64,000 nucleotides of DNA. It comes from Druceiella hillmani. Its lineage: Eukaryota; Arthropoda; Insecta; Lepidoptera; Hepialidae. Shown piece after piece: positions 1-12,636 of the stretch. The notes beneath the pieces were generated by a model, which saw nothing but the letters and a program-made list of their open reading frames with translations, was not told where the DNA came from and ran no database searches. The DNA lies in NCBI GenBank assembly GCA_039881145.1, contig JAYKKI010000052.1:15508001-15572000 (forward strand), in the 5' to 3' direction. Made by a program: the position numbers and the translations under genes. Numbering within the stretch: the first letter of the stretch is position 1; each line of letters begins with the position of its first letter.

Positions 1-3000
1 AAAACTATTAACACAATTTAAGATGCAATAATATTATCATTGATCAAAGGATTTCCGCCTCATGCTTATTTATAACAAAAATGGGCAATTTTTTATGGAA
101 AATAAATTTTTTTTATTCTAAATGATCACCATCTTGCTTTAGCAAAAATTGTTAAAAAAGTTACTGATCAATGACAGTGATTAGTCAACTAAAATGATCA
201 CTTGCCAGAGGAATTTTCTGTTTTTTTTTGGACAAGTTTACTTGCCTTTATGCCCATTTTAGAATCCTGTTCTATCATATTTCAATAAAAAAAATGTAAA
301 AACACATATTACAAAATAAAGTGACAGCTTTTTAAAAACACCTAATTGTTATTGTTTAAAAAAAAAACTAAAAATGGTTATCTTTTTCGCTTCCAAATTG
401 GCATGACCCCATAAACCATTTCTATTCTCTTGCTTGTATTTGCACTGTTTCCTCAAATACTTCAATTTGCATTAAAGCCTTATTTTATCTATTATTTTAG
501 AATATTTCCCTTGATTAACCCTTATCAGAGAATGAATTTGAATATGATTAAACAAATACATATAAATGAAATATGTATCAGTCATAAGGATGATGCAAGC
601 ATTTGAATTTGTATTTGAGGCACTATAAATAAAATCACCTGCCAGCTTAAATAAATAATATGCACCATTACACATATGGAAGGTTTAATGTTTTAAAAGC
701 AATCAAAATTTGTTATAATATTATAATTTTTCAATTTCGTCACTGTATTATCAAATTAATTTCAAGAGAAAATGTAATTAATATGTTAAAAAATTGTATA
801 ACCTTGCATGTTATAAATTCATTGTTCAGAGAATGTTTATTTGGAATAAGGTTTATATTGCATTCAAATTTCAGATTGCATTTGAATCTCAATATTTATA
901 TGACTTTATCCCTAAAAATGATGTTCTGTTAATGTCTTAAATTTGGAAACAAAGAATTTATAACTTTCACGTAAGACTAAAATAATTAAAGTTATAAGTA
1001 TTATTTGTATATCTCATTTGCATTCATCTATAAATTTAAAAAAAAATGGACTATATATTTCTATTATTAACACGAATTTCACATTTTATCCTTAGAAAAA
1101 GCTGCCTCCCACTTAATGAAAATCTTAAGCTTATATTCGATTCTATCAGAAGTGGCCAAGCAACATCAAATTTTGAAATTTGTTTTTTCTTTTAAAAAAG
1201 TCTCTTTGAGACTATTATTGTATTTTATTGGTCTGAATTGACGTGGAATTCAGTCTTCGTTTGCAATGGCAGAGGTAGATTATTTATAAAGGAGAACTCG
1301 TTATTAAACATGTAATCTACAAAACGATTTAGCTTATGTTTAATGCTAACATGTTACATTTAATTTTATGTATAATTGATAAGTTACTTTTTATATTAAG
1401 TGATATTGTCGTTTTAAATATACCTTATAAATAATGTTTATACTTTACAGAATATAGTGTTTAGGTACAGTAAAAAAAAATCTAAAGACCTACAGTTACA
1501 TAACGTTCACAAGTAATTTCTAATTCTTGAATTCAAGTTACTAATTTTATAAAGTAGATACATGAATAATTTAATCAAATTACCAGCTTGTCTTTAAATT
1601 TTTTGTGATAAAATTCATTACGTAATGAAAAATAATTTACAAAATAAAGCACTTTCCAATATTAACTATCTCTATTATCACATGCCTCAATGGTAGACAT
1701 AACTTTTCAAACGTATATTGTGTAAATCAATTATAATATGTTTGAAAAATTATGTCTATCAACAACAAAACACAATGTGTTAAATCTTTCACATAACCGG
1801 CAAATCTATTCAATTTCGTTACTTGTGTTAGTCAGAATATTATTCTTATTAAATATCCTCAAACCCTATTTATCCTCATTTTCAGTCTAATAACCACCTA
1901 CATGCAGTCATAAAGACCGCAGACACATTTCCATTACTGTAGTAAAGTCTGTTAGTATAAAATTAATAAAACCTTTTTTTTAAATCGAAAGTAATATATT
2001 AAAATAAAAGAAAAGTAAAGTAATAATCATTCTTAATATAACAATAATTATTTTAATTAAATTTTAGAAACAAAGTAAGTCTTTAGTAAACACACTATAA
2101 TATGAATTAACAATTATAACTTCTTTGTACTAAAATAAGTGCTAACTTAGTAATTAAACTTAAAAAATAATAAAATATCATCTTTGTTTTATGAAACCTG
2201 TTTAATTTTATTACTTGCGAAACTCTATTTTAAAAGTTACAACTTCTCACAGTAATCAATGGACAATTTAGAATGCTCACAGTTTTCTAAACTAGTGGGA
2301 GTCCTGCAAGCAAAACGCAATGATACATTTTGTATTTATTTTGGAATAAAAGTATACGCTCCATAGCACAAGACAAAGGGCAAAAACATGGAGAACATTG
2401 CAATATTCTGACTTTACCTTCGGTTTTTTCTGTGTTATATTGTGCAGCTGCGATCTCTTGACATGATGTCCTGATGACCATGGAAAATATTTTTTTCCAA
2501 AAGCATTTTTATTTTTTAGTCTGGACTGCAATAGTGCGAATGGAACATTATCATCAGAAGAAGGTGGTTTAGAAACAATTAAAGACAAATTTTACAATTG
2601 AAACTGGTTGTTTCCTTCTTGGAATGTTATTTAATCCTCAGTCTATTTTGGAATCAAATTCATTCGTCGTTTTACACAATATCTCGATTTCTTAATTCGT
2701 TCCATAAAAATCTTTGTACTTATTGGTCATTTATAACTAGCAGCAAAGAATAGAAATAATATAATTAAAATTAAATTATATGAAAATTATGCAACTAATT
2801 ATGCGGGGCCACAGGGACCACTGGCTAGGAATTTTTACTCATACAAATCAAAAGCAGACACATAGAGACTCAATGAGTGGTAACACAACATCGTCAGATG
2901 TGTAGAAAAGATATCGGAACTAACACAAAAAATACTATACAACACAGAGAAATTCAAAAGTAAAATGTTATTGTGGGTCTTGGTGACCACAAGTAGGTGG

Positions 3001-4331
3001 TTAAGGTTTAGAGTTGTATTAAAGTTCAAGTTTATGCTTGCTAATTATAATTTTATTCATAAAAATACTGCCTTTATAATATTTTATGTATAGTTTAGGT
3101 TAATTCCAATTATGACTGTTAAAAAGTATAAGAAAATTGAACATTTAGTAAGGTTTAAAAAAAGATGAAGTAAAAAAAATGAAGACTTAAGCTGTAGTAA
3201 AAACTTTAAACTCCATTATAAAATATTTAAATAAATCATACCTTTAAATATTTTTACTATAGTTACTTTTATAGATACTGTAAATTGATATTCAAGTCAT
3301 GTTTAAATAGATATGTTAAACATTGATTAGATATGGTTACAGCTTAATGATTTATATTATAGCTTACATTTAAACTTGACTATAAAGCTTATGAAGCCAC
3401 CTTTGAACAAATTTTTACAAGTTAACATTTAACAATAAGGTAACATTCAAAAAGTCAGTCATGAAAAAGAGCCAAGGATGGTTTTTTTATGGGGCCACAG
3501 ATGAAATCTTATAAAACAAATATTTTATTATAATGTTAATATCCATGGTTGATGCAATTCATAATACTTATACAACTAAAATATTTGTGGGAACCATCAT
3601 TTAAAATATGAATTATAAATTACAAGGAAACATTAAAATTCAGTATGGCATTTTTAATTAACAACTTTGTTCAAATGATGCGACTTAAAAAAATTTAAGT
3701 ACGCTTTGTTATGTTGTCTATTATGCAACTTTAATCAACGCTTTACCAAGTGCAATAAGCTAGTATCTATGAAACTGCACAAACTATAAAACAATACTTA
3801 GTATGTTTCCAACTTTCAAAAACAAGTACTCTGAGAATTTCTTCCAGTTCAGTATTCATATAAGGAACAAATGTGAATTAAATATGAAAAACTATTTCCA
3901 TGCACAATAAATTTCATTATATAAAATTACATAAATGTTTAATTGCATAAGCGGTGGGATTTGTAATGAAAACATAATTATTTCAAATTCTTCTCGCTAT
4001 CATATATTTCTGGTGATCATATCAATATTTTTTTATATAGATGGTTTTTAAAAATCATAATGGTTCTATTTTTTCCCATTTAGAAATTTTTCCTATAAAT
4101 ATGTTGGCAATTAATAACCTGTACGTTTTTAATTGTTATATGAAAAAAAATAGTAAAGAATTAAAAAAATACCTTTTTCACCTCTATAAGGTCTATATAT
4201 TACCGAGGAGTCTATCTAGTGAGTAGTACCACGCAAAATAAATTCAGAGTAAACAAGTAGCGATTTTATTTGGCGAGACTTAAAATCTTTCTATAATGGT
4301 AATATCAATCATAGATTGCTGAACTATGCTG
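1..4331. other. AT-rich flank, no gene seen
   Basis: Homopolymer-rich AT sequence downstream of SIK2. Short open frames at 472-675, 660-932, 2287-2588 and 2835-3029 have no recognisable motifs, splice context or composition shift. GGGGCCACAG occurs twice (about 2804 and 3493) without further similarity. I see nothing else but the inverted repeat at 1694. Confidence 0.6.
1694..1758. repeat. Imperfect inverted repeat, about 25-nt arms
   Basis: TAGACATAACTTTTCAAACG with ATATT pairs with AATAT GTTTGAAAAATTATGTCTA with a few mismatches; spacer about 15 nt. Confidence 0.7.
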
Positions 4332-4377
4332 TATATATATATATATACACACACATACATATATATATATATATACG

Positions 4378-4420
<43 letters not shown>
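4332..4420. repeat. (TA)n microsatellite with TACACACACATACA interruption
   Basis: Alternating TA for about 89 bp, broken by a CA-rich piece and a TACGCACA. It lies in otherwise featureless flank downstream of SIK2. Confidence 0.95.
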
Positions 4421-4424
<4 letters not shown>

Positions 4425-5029
4425 AGCAAGGTATCCTAAGTCACATTTAGACAATTTTACAGGAATTACAGTTTTGTCTCAATTTATTAATGACTAATAA
4501 ATTATTATTTAATTATACATTCATCTCAGTTTCTACATAGAAGGTTTATATGTGTTTATATATATATATAGATAATTTTTAATGGTATACATTAAAATCA
4601 CGAAATTATTAAATAATGGACTTGGGATATAATGTTTCTAAGCATTCTATCCCGTTTTTTGCTTTAAGACATAATAAAGCATATAATGTTGTATTCTAAG
4701 TCCTAGAGAATTATTTGTACAAAAAAGGCAGAATGTATTCGATTTCTTTTGTATATTAATAAAAGACATTGTAAGCAAATAAACCAATATTAATACAAAT
4801 CATCGTCAATGGGTAGTCCGAAGTATGGTAAATTTTAATAATAATCATGGCAGTATAATGGTACATATTCAAACAAGTCTATGACGTCCTTATATTTTTT
4901 TTATAACATTGGAATTAACTGTTTATTCATTTCTCGCAAACTTTCTGGTATTTGAACTTAAGTTCTTTTATTTCGCCTCACCATTTTAAATGTGAAACCC
5001 ATTTAAAATGGTAGGATATAATGTAAGAC
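4421..5029. other. AT-rich spacer
   Basis: No gene. A perfect 13-bp inverted pair ACCATTTTAAATG/CATTTAAAATGGT straddles 4980-5012, at the C-terminal side of the decayed transposon gene. It could be a terminal structure of that element, but this is unsupported. Confidence 0.5.
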
Positions 5030-7060
5030 AAATTAAATGACAATTTGTTATAAATAAATACAAAGTTCTCCTTTGTGACTCACAGGAAGATTGTTTTAGT
5101 AATTCGAAATGGCTCTCTGTCAAGGCTGGTTTTATTATTTGTAAATGGTCCTGAAGCAGAATACAAATTTTGGAAATTTTTAAAATCTTGGCATTCCACG
5201 TCAACAACTTTGTAGTTTTTTGAACATTGCCATATGAATTGTTGCCAGTCCCAGGGTATTAATATTGTTAATGTAGCAATTTTTTGAGTTTCATTTCTAT
5301 GTCAGCATTAACTGTATCAGATTCCATTTGAGTGGGTCCTTTAAGAAGAAATTTCAAATTGATTGTTTTTAGTTGTGGGTATTGCTTGAGTAGAAAAACC
5401 ATACACATGATGATGCACATATTTTTATTTTAGCCATAACTATTATCTGACCCTATGGTGATTTGTTCAAGTGCATTATATGATTATGCAAGTGATTATA
5501 TTATTTTTTGCCCAATTTAATACTGCGGATGATATTTCATTGTCACCTCGATGAGCTTTTCTTTCATCCTGCATAAATCAATAAGCAGAACTATGATGTC
5601 CATCATACATAGTTTAATTGTATAACTTTCGTTTGAAAAGGTTAACAGAATTCTTCAAAAATGACGTAGGAAAATATTTTTGCAAATCTACAGTCATAAT
5701 TTTGTGCTCCCTCTTTGTTTCGCTTCAGTGATATCAATGGATTTCAGTTTGTATCTGGATTTAGCTTCCTCTAAATGTATATCTTGCTCTGGGTAAAATT
5801 GGTTTCTCAGACCCATAACATTTATCTTAGCAGCCAACATGTCGCAGTCATCGTAAGTATCTACATCTGGAGCTCTAAATGTGAAATTAAATTCCGTGTT
5901 GAAAATTTTATGATACAACCACATTTTTCTTCATTGTTATCTTTATAAACATTATAAAATTTTTTGAACATTTAAGTCAGAACCTAAATAACACTTTGTT
6001 GAGTATTTGCAGTTATGATGACATTCACATTTTGGAAATGATGAAATATGAAACATCACAGAATTGATTATTCTGGGTTCATTTTATAACTGGGTGTGAG
6101 TACCTCTTTCGCCGGTTCAATAATACCACCTTCTTGTTGTTTTGCTAAATCCATTTCAAGTACTTGTTGGGATATCTTCAGTTTGTTTTAAAACATTGTC
6201 TTACGTACTGGTATTGCGACTCTGACAACCACAAACAAGTAGTTTTCGATCTTAAGTTGGCAACATTTTCTGATCTTAGCCTTTGATATGCTATCGGTTT
6301 AGTAGATGTCCAAGTTAATATAAATGGTCTTTTAACATTATAATCTTTTTCTTCATACCAGTGATGTGTAAATATTTCATATCTTTTGGTTTCGGGTATT
6401 TTAATGATCTATTTCATACCACAAGATGTATCACATGCCAGTTTTAAAGTTTTACTGGGAACAATGTTACCTTTATACTGATATAAATTTTTCCGCCAAT
6501 ATAATATTTCTTCCTTTTTTTGCTTTCTACTGGGAAGTATTTCTAATGTATCTAAGCTCTATTATGGTTTTGTTGATAATTCTCCTTTTTGTTAGTTGAT
6601 TATTTGGATTTATAGTTTATTGTGTATGATTACCATATGTTAAATCTGGTATAGAATATGATGTACTTGAAACTCCTTCTGGAAATGTAGGTAAAAATGT
6701 AATAATATTTATTTGATTATCATTTGAGTTGGTATCCGAATCTTTATTATCATAATCATCACTATTGCTCTAATACAGTTAATCATCTAGCAAACCAGTG
6801 CGATTAGCATAATCTTTGTTTGCATCTTGGTCTTTTCAATTTTCAAGCTTACATTCGATTAGTATTAGGCTCTTATGAGAAATTACTCGAAATTACGTAA
6901 TTATTCTGTCCTTGCAGGGCTATCAGATATTATTATTTTTCTACTTGCTTCTTGGTCTTCCTGTCACGATACACGAGTTTTAATAATATTAGGTTATTAC
7001 TAGGAACATTACTGTCTTCTTTTGCATCTGACATATTATTGGAAAATTTTCTTTTCCTGC
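5030..7060 (-). pseudogene. Decayed DDE-like transposon gene of an insect multicopy family
   Basis: Translating the minus strand in all frames gives an ordered series of fragments of one protein, broken by stops and frameshifts. From about 6760 comes an acidic N-terminus (SSDDYDNKDSDTNSND), then YWRKNLYQYKGNIVPSKTLK with a CDTSCG pair near 6430-6560, then RYEIFTHHWYEEKDY. At 5924-5694 lies the best frame, with FNFTFRAPDVDTYDDCD. Then come TVDLQKYFPTSFLKNSVNLF, ERKAHRGDNEISSA, SDNSYG followed by a TAA where Gln is expected (5430-5432), and TILIPWDWQQFI near 5270. From memory, this order (CxxC region, DTCDxCD, YSDNxxGQN, GHxxMExD, PWDWQ) matches a repeated, uncharacterised insect transposon-encoded family with a DDE-like core. 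No terminal repeats were identified. Confidence 0.7.
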
Positions 7061-7149
7061 ACTTGATATTATCTCATCTACTAGAAGCATAGTTTTCTCT
7101 TGGAAATTCCGTTTATGGAATAAAAATGACTTATTTTAATTTTGCTCAA

Positions 7150-7372
7150 AATATTGCCACACTACCACATACATTGCTCTGGCCCCGAACTAGGATTTCC
7201 TGTACTATAGGAATCAGAAACAACGTCGGACCTAAATCCAAATACACGTAGATGCGAGACACATATCGACGTTTATCATAAAAATTTTTGCCGAACGAAG
7301 GAATCCAATGCTACCTTCAGAAAAGCGATCAGGTATGCTAACCACTTAACCAAATAGGTCATCAGTTTCTTT
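7150..7372 (-). mobile_element. Decayed tRNA-derived SINE
   Basis: The minus strand carries an A-box-like segment (TGGTTAAGTGGTTAGCATAC, about 7353-7334) and, at roughly the tRNA spacing, a degraded B box (GCATTGGATTCC for GGGTTCGATTCC). After it comes a non-tRNA body with CAGGAAATCCTAGTTCGGGG near 7200-7180. It lies just outside the decayed transposon gene. No target duplication was seen. It cannot be a working tRNA because the acceptor and anticodon arms do not pair. Confidence 0.5.
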
Positions 7373-7750
7373 GGCCATAAAATATTTTTTGAGGTGTATA
7401 AACTTAAGTCCATAATAAAATACACAATAAAAATATTTACCAAAGACCTGATACATAGCTTTTGTTCTATTTAAAAAACAACGCAATGTGATACTTTTTA
7501 TGTCATTATGTGTCACATTATATGAATTTTTATGTCATTATATGTCACATTATATGAATTGTATTAAATGTCAACATAACCTAAAAATGGAGGTATTATT
7601 TGAGTAAACATATCATTTTCCTGCACTTTTTTATTCAAATTATTAAACAAATTGCATGACAATGATAAATCTAACATTTTAAGTGCATGAGAGGTCATTG
7701 TAAAAAATAATTTATTAACAGTATCATATGCAAAACGCGTGCAACCCTCA

Positions 7751-7862
7751 GATAGTGTCCAAAACACATGCAAAATTTTGTTGAGAGATATACTATCCTA
7801 AATGAAATGGATAGTGTCCAAAACACATGTAAAATTTTGTTGAGAGATATACTATCCTAAAT
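7751..7862. repeat. 59-bp tandem duplication
   Basis: Two copies start with GATAGTGTCCAAAACACATG at 7751 and 7810 and differ at a few positions. A shorter TATATGTCACATTATATGAA-type repeat lies just upstream at 7500-7560. Confidence 0.9.
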
Positions 7863-8082
7863 TCACCAATATTAATTTCGAAAGAAACAAGTTTAAGTCC
7901 AGATATAATCGTATGCTTCTAAAATAATGTGAACCTAACACAGGATTACATTCACGGTTTTCTTTTATTTTTCAGTATTGGATTTAGTTTAGTATACCAC
8001 TAGATAGACCATAAAAAGCTGATTTCAAACTTACAATAAAATATATTCCGTAACAAAATAGACTTCAAATACTATGCTTCTG

Positions 8083-8083
<1 letters not shown>

Positions 8084-8156
<73 letters not shown>

Positions 8157-8191
8157 CTATATATGTATATATAACTATATATGTATATTTG

Positions 8192-8232
<41 letters not shown>
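8084..8232. repeat. (TA)n microsatellite, left flank of copy A
   Basis: About 149 bp of TA with occasional TATGTA and AACTATA interruptions. It abuts the 395-bp element. Confidence 0.95.
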
Positions 8233-8234
<2 letters not shown>

Positions 8235-8240
8235 GCATGA

Positions 8241-8635
8241 TGTCTGAGTGTCTGACAAAGAATGACGTTATTCCTTGACTGAAAAATAGTTGATTGTTGT
8301 TAAAATAGATTTTAAAAGATGGCTTTTCATTCAGAAAATTGAATATAATATTCATAATTATTTGTTATTTTTTTCCTACACACAATACTTGCGCACATTG
8401 TTCAGAGCCACTTGGGGGAATAACCCGCGAACTGCTGCGGAAGCATCACCACTGCGTGTATACACCGCACTCTGTGCAAATATTGGGTGTGTTAAAAAGA
8501 GTTATGTGTAATCTTTTCTTTGCACTCAGTTAGAAAAAGGGAGTGTTTAACATTTTATTTCAAAAATTTAAGATAATTTATTCCTTTATAGCCAACGAAT
8601 AGTCTCTTTCTTTGTCCAACATTTAAGCTCAGACA
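8241..8635. mobile_element. 395-bp inverted-repeat element, copy A, flanked by (TA)n
   Basis: A block between two long (TA)n arrays (8084-8232 and 8643-8735) is homologous along its whole length to copy B at 9374-9769, in the same orientation. Its outer ends are inverted (TGTCTGAG and CTCAGACA), followed inwards by diverged repeats (GACAAAG and CTTTGTC). TA flanks suggest a Tc1/mariner-type TA target, as inference. No transposase is encoded. Short open frames across it are chance. Confidence 0.65.
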
Positions 8636-8639
8636 CCGC

Positions 8640-8642
<3 letters not shown>

Positions 8643-8735
<93 letters not shown>
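8643..8735. repeat. (TA)n microsatellite, right flank of copy A
   Basis: About 93 bp of TA with two interruptions, followed by GCGTATGTGTGTACA. Confidence 0.95.
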
Positions 8736-8738
<3 letters not shown>

Positions 8739-9292
8739 TATGTGTGTACATATATGTGTAATATGCTTATAGCACAATCAGAACTGGTTTAGACATATTG
8801 TATTTTCAGATTTTTAGATGAAGTGTGAAAAGTTTGTGATATTTACCATTTATTGCTATCAACAACATAAAGGAAAATACAGATCGCATTACTGCATGCA
8901 ATAATTTACAGACAGATAAAAAATTCAGATTTCTTTCCATTCAAACAATATTAACGTTTCATAACAATTTTTACCTTAATTAACTTTTTAAGAACTATTC
9001 ACTAGCCTTTTTAAAATCCTACCATGCCATTACATAATTGTATTGTTTTTATTTCTAACTATATTAGATACATTTAAAATTACAGCACAAATAGGTAATT
9101 GCTTATATACTTTAAAAATTGTGAAAACATTATACAAATATAAAAAATAACATACAGACAGCAGAATGGTAATTAAAAATTAATATTATTCAAATAGTTG
9201 AAACTCCTGGTGACAATGCGACATTTTAATGGTTACGAAAATAAATGCTTGACTCATAACTCTATTTTCCTACTTGCACCAAAAACATGTTA

Positions 9293-9300
9293 ATATATAT

Positions 9301-9360
<60 letters not shown>

Positions 9361-9369
9361 GTATATATA
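9293..9369. repeat. (TA)n microsatellite, left flank of copy B
   Basis: About 77 bp of TA with interruptions AAATA, TTTATA and TGTATA. Confidence 0.95.
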
Positions 9370-9373
9370 AATG

Positions 9374-9769
9374 GTGTCCAGGAATAAGTGTCGATCAAAG
9401 AAAGATGTTATTCATTGACTGAAAAATAGTTGATTGACGTTAAAATAAAATTTAAAAGATGACTTTTTTTCAGAAAATTGAAAATAATATTCATAATTAT
9501 TTGTCATTTTTTTCGTACGCAAGACATTTGCGCAGATTATTCAGCACCGCTCAGGGGAATAACCCGCAAACAGCTGCGAAGACATCTAGCTGTCCAGGTA
9601 AGCACCGCACTCCAGGCAAGTATTGGGTGTGTTAAAAAGAGATACGTATAATATTTTTTTTGCACTCATTTAGAAAAAGGGTGTGTTTTACGTTATATTT
9701 CAATGACAATTTATTCTTTTATAGCCAACGAATAGCGTCTCTCTTTGTCCAACACTTATTCCTGGACAC
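9374..9769. mobile_element. 396-bp inverted-repeat element, copy B, flanked by (TA)n
   Basis: The ends are perfect 18-nt inverted repeats: GTGTCCAGGAATAAGTGT at 9374-9391 and its complement at 9752-9769. (TA)-rich arrays lie on both sides (9293-9369, 9781-9805). The interior matches copy A, including the shared blocks GACTGAAAAATAGTTGATTG, GGGGAATAACCCGC and TATTGGGTGTGTTAAAAAGA. The better-preserved ends suggest that B is younger than A or corrected towards the family. Confidence 0.75.
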
Positions 9770-9780
9770 ATGTATATGAA

Positions 9781-9805
9781 TATATATATATATATATATA
9801 TATAT
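9781..9805. repeat. Short (TA)n, right flank of copy B
   Basis: 25 bp of TA, then a CATGTATACGCGTGCGTGTG stretch. It ends about 115 bp before the exon at 9921. Confidence 0.9.
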
Positions 9806-9920
9806 GTTTACATGTATACGCGTGCGTGTGTGTATGTGTGTGGAAATATTATTTGAAATTATTCTATATGGTACAATATTATTGTCTTCACATCTTAATT
9901 TGCTTTATTCTTTTATCCAA

Positions 9921-10019
9921 TTACATAGATTCCATTTGTTCTGTTAATTCAAGAATTGGACTTTCGCTGAGCGGCAGCATGCTGGTAGGAGCTGGCAAGT
10001 TATGACCTTGCCACGTTGA
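9921..10019 (-). CDS. Terminal coding exon, probably the alternative or true 3' end of SIK2
   Basis: Seen on the minus strand: pyrimidine-rich acceptor cattttctttttcag at 10020-10034, then 32 open codons and TAA at 9921-9923, with AATAAA at 9904-9909 only 11 nt past the stop. The peptide opens STWQGHNLPAPTSML and ends ILELTEQMESM. Base composition is clearly richer in G+C than its flanks. It begins in phase 0, and the long SIK2 exon offers a phase-0 donor (CAG|GTATAC at 17341), so joining them replaces the last six codons of that exon by 32 residues. Its Pro/Ser/Gln-rich character resembles the SIK2 tail. Alternatively it is the last exon of the small gene starting at 13456. I am fairly sure that it is a coding exon and less sure whose. 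Confidence 0.55.
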   Translation of the reverse strand, partial: STWQGHNLPAPTSMLPLSESPILELTEQMESM

Positions 10020-12636
10020 CTGAAAAAGAAAATGTATTACTTTAAACAGTCGTATTCCACTTGAAATTTTCTTTAAAAATAATTTCTCACTAACGATGTG
10101 ACTCAGATGATTTACAATTTTTTTAAAACTAATTGTAATGAATTGTTACTTTACGTATTGGACCTCTTGATCACTATACTTTCTATACTTTCCTAACAAT
10201 ATAAATAGTTAATATTAATACATGAAATGTAAAATAATATAATCAAAATGTTTGTCAATTGTTTTTAAATACTTAATTACATAACAGACTAGTATATGTT
10301 CTGTGTAAGGGACATTGTACCCTTACAATTTATGAATATAGTTACTGTCCCATTATTATGAGTAGAATGTGTCAGTAAATATTTAGTTTACAATATTATT
10401 TTTATTTCTTTCCTATGTGTATAAGATACTTATAAAAATACTTTATAATAATAGACAAAACTTCAAAGCTTTTAAATATTGATGTATAAGAAAAGATTGA
10501 TGTATTAAGTGAAAGCATTAACATTTTAGAATCAGTTAAACATGTTTCAAGCATAATATAATGATGTCTATTATTAATTTCTCAAAGCTATTTTCATCCC
10601 TCATTATAAAGAAAAATTAAAAATTTTTTTAAATGTGGTTTTGTAACCTTTTTTATTTCTCATTAATATACTGTAGTTTTAGATAGATTTCTTTATTGTT
10701 CAAGAATAAAAAAATTTAAGCATATCACTGAAATGTTTGAAATTTTTCAATATAAATTTATTACATGGTATATGCATACTGCACATACCATATAATATTC
10801 AATTTACTTACATAGAGTTGTAATAAAAATGTTATAAAATATTGCGCTAAATAAATTGTGTAAAGAAGCAGTCAAGCAAAAAAATAATTCTCACGTTTAA
10901 GACAACAAACTATAATAAATAGCATTGCAAATTTGCATTTTTTTCATTACTACATTTTTCTGTGCTAGTGAATGAAAATAGATATTATAAAAGTTGACAA
11001 CCACAAATTCCTGTAAACTTTTTACGGGATATTTCCAGCATTTAAATTCTGTTTCGAAGCTAAATGTACTAAAGCAAAATGTAAAATTTTATTTTATTTT
11101 TAATATACTACATTTTTTATTAATTTTTTACTAATATAATTTATTAATTTTTGACTAATATATATTAGCCAGCATTGAAATTTGTTATGCACAGATTTCA
11201 ATTAGTAACAGAATCAAAGTGGGTGAATCAACAATTGCTGTTTAGCATACTAATTACAACACTATTAGACAAGGTTATAGTGGATGTCTTAAAAGGGCTG
11301 TCCTATAGAATTTTGCATTGTTTTGCGGACTGCATTTGCAACAGAATGATATACTCATTCTAATTCAGCTATTATTGGCTGATAAAATTTTAATTTGAAC
11401 ATTTAAACAATAGAGCTTATTTGTCATAAATAAACTTTTATATTAATATTCAATAAAAATCACTTATTATGATAAGTGCACATTCCGTCATAAATGATTG
11501 GAACAAATTAAAAAATAAAATAACATAGTTTATGGTACTTAGGTAGACTTATAAAATATAAAAAACTTTACCTTCTTAGATTATATTGGGTAGGAGTAAC
11601 ACCTTTTCACAGTGAAAAATTTACATAGTAATCTATTATACAACTTGCATTTAAGTGCTAATTTTTCATTTGAAGAATTCTGTAGCAACAAGAATTTTTG
11701 ATTGATTTTTTAATATATGAATTAGAGAATAGAATAAATTAAATATGAATTAAATCAGAAATATTTCAAAAAAAATTAAACAAATCTCTTTTAAATATTG
11801 ATTAAATATTCATATATTTAATTTAGAACTTTTATTTTATTACAAGTTTAAAAATTAAATATTTCCTAAAGGAACTAAATTTACATGCAGCCATTTTATC
11901 ACAATGGTATAAGCACCGTAATAGATATTATAAAAGAACCGATTGAAATTCTGCTCAGTTCAAAAATATGTTTTCTATATTGTAATAATTATCCAATTTC
12001 AACTAAAGACTAAAATGATATATTTTAATATTTCAAACAAAATATTTTAACAAAATCCAATTTATTAGCTATTGGGTAACCATTACTTACCATCATCTTA
12101 CTTGGTTTCTGTGATATTCTGAACCTATGTTAATCCCTTTATTAGCAAATAAAAATATTTATAACTGTGAACTCTAGTTATATGTAACTGTCAACTCAAG
12201 TTAAGCTATATTATTTTTTTACCAGAGCTCCCAAAAAATAAATTCCCTTTAAAATGAATTATTGTTAAAGCTTCAAGTCACATTCTTTTTATATACATGT
12301 CTTTATTATCACAATATAAATAACACGACGGTATTATAACCATATCTCTCATTGATATTTTTTGAATGTGAAGAAACATTATAACTGAATGATTTATTTT
12401 TGAAATATCATTAAAATATTTATTTTTCTTTGTTTCCCAGTTGCAAGAAAAATTTATAGATAAAACAGTTTCTAGTTTTTAACCTATATAAATAAGTAAG
12501 AAATGGATTATCTTTTTAATATATTTAAACAAAATGGCAGCAAAAATAGCAAAGTTTGTTATTCTTGTGAATTGTATTTTCTACCCACACTCAGAATAAT
12601 TCTTTCAGAACCCAGAATGAAAATGTGTGGTGTCTT

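Noticed and set aside
8065..8355. Open frames made of (IY)n or (YI)n, also at 8586, 9745, 13027, 30213, 47891 and 57080
   Set aside because: They simply translate (TA)n microsatellites.
8290..8533. Two plus-strand frames inside the 395-bp element copy A
   Set aside because: Not preserved in copy B, where indels shift the frame.
11175..11363. 62-codon plus-strand frame (MKFVMHRFQLVTESKWVNQQ)
   Set aside because: No family, promoter or splice context; alternative frames hint at old transposon matter but too weakly to annotate.
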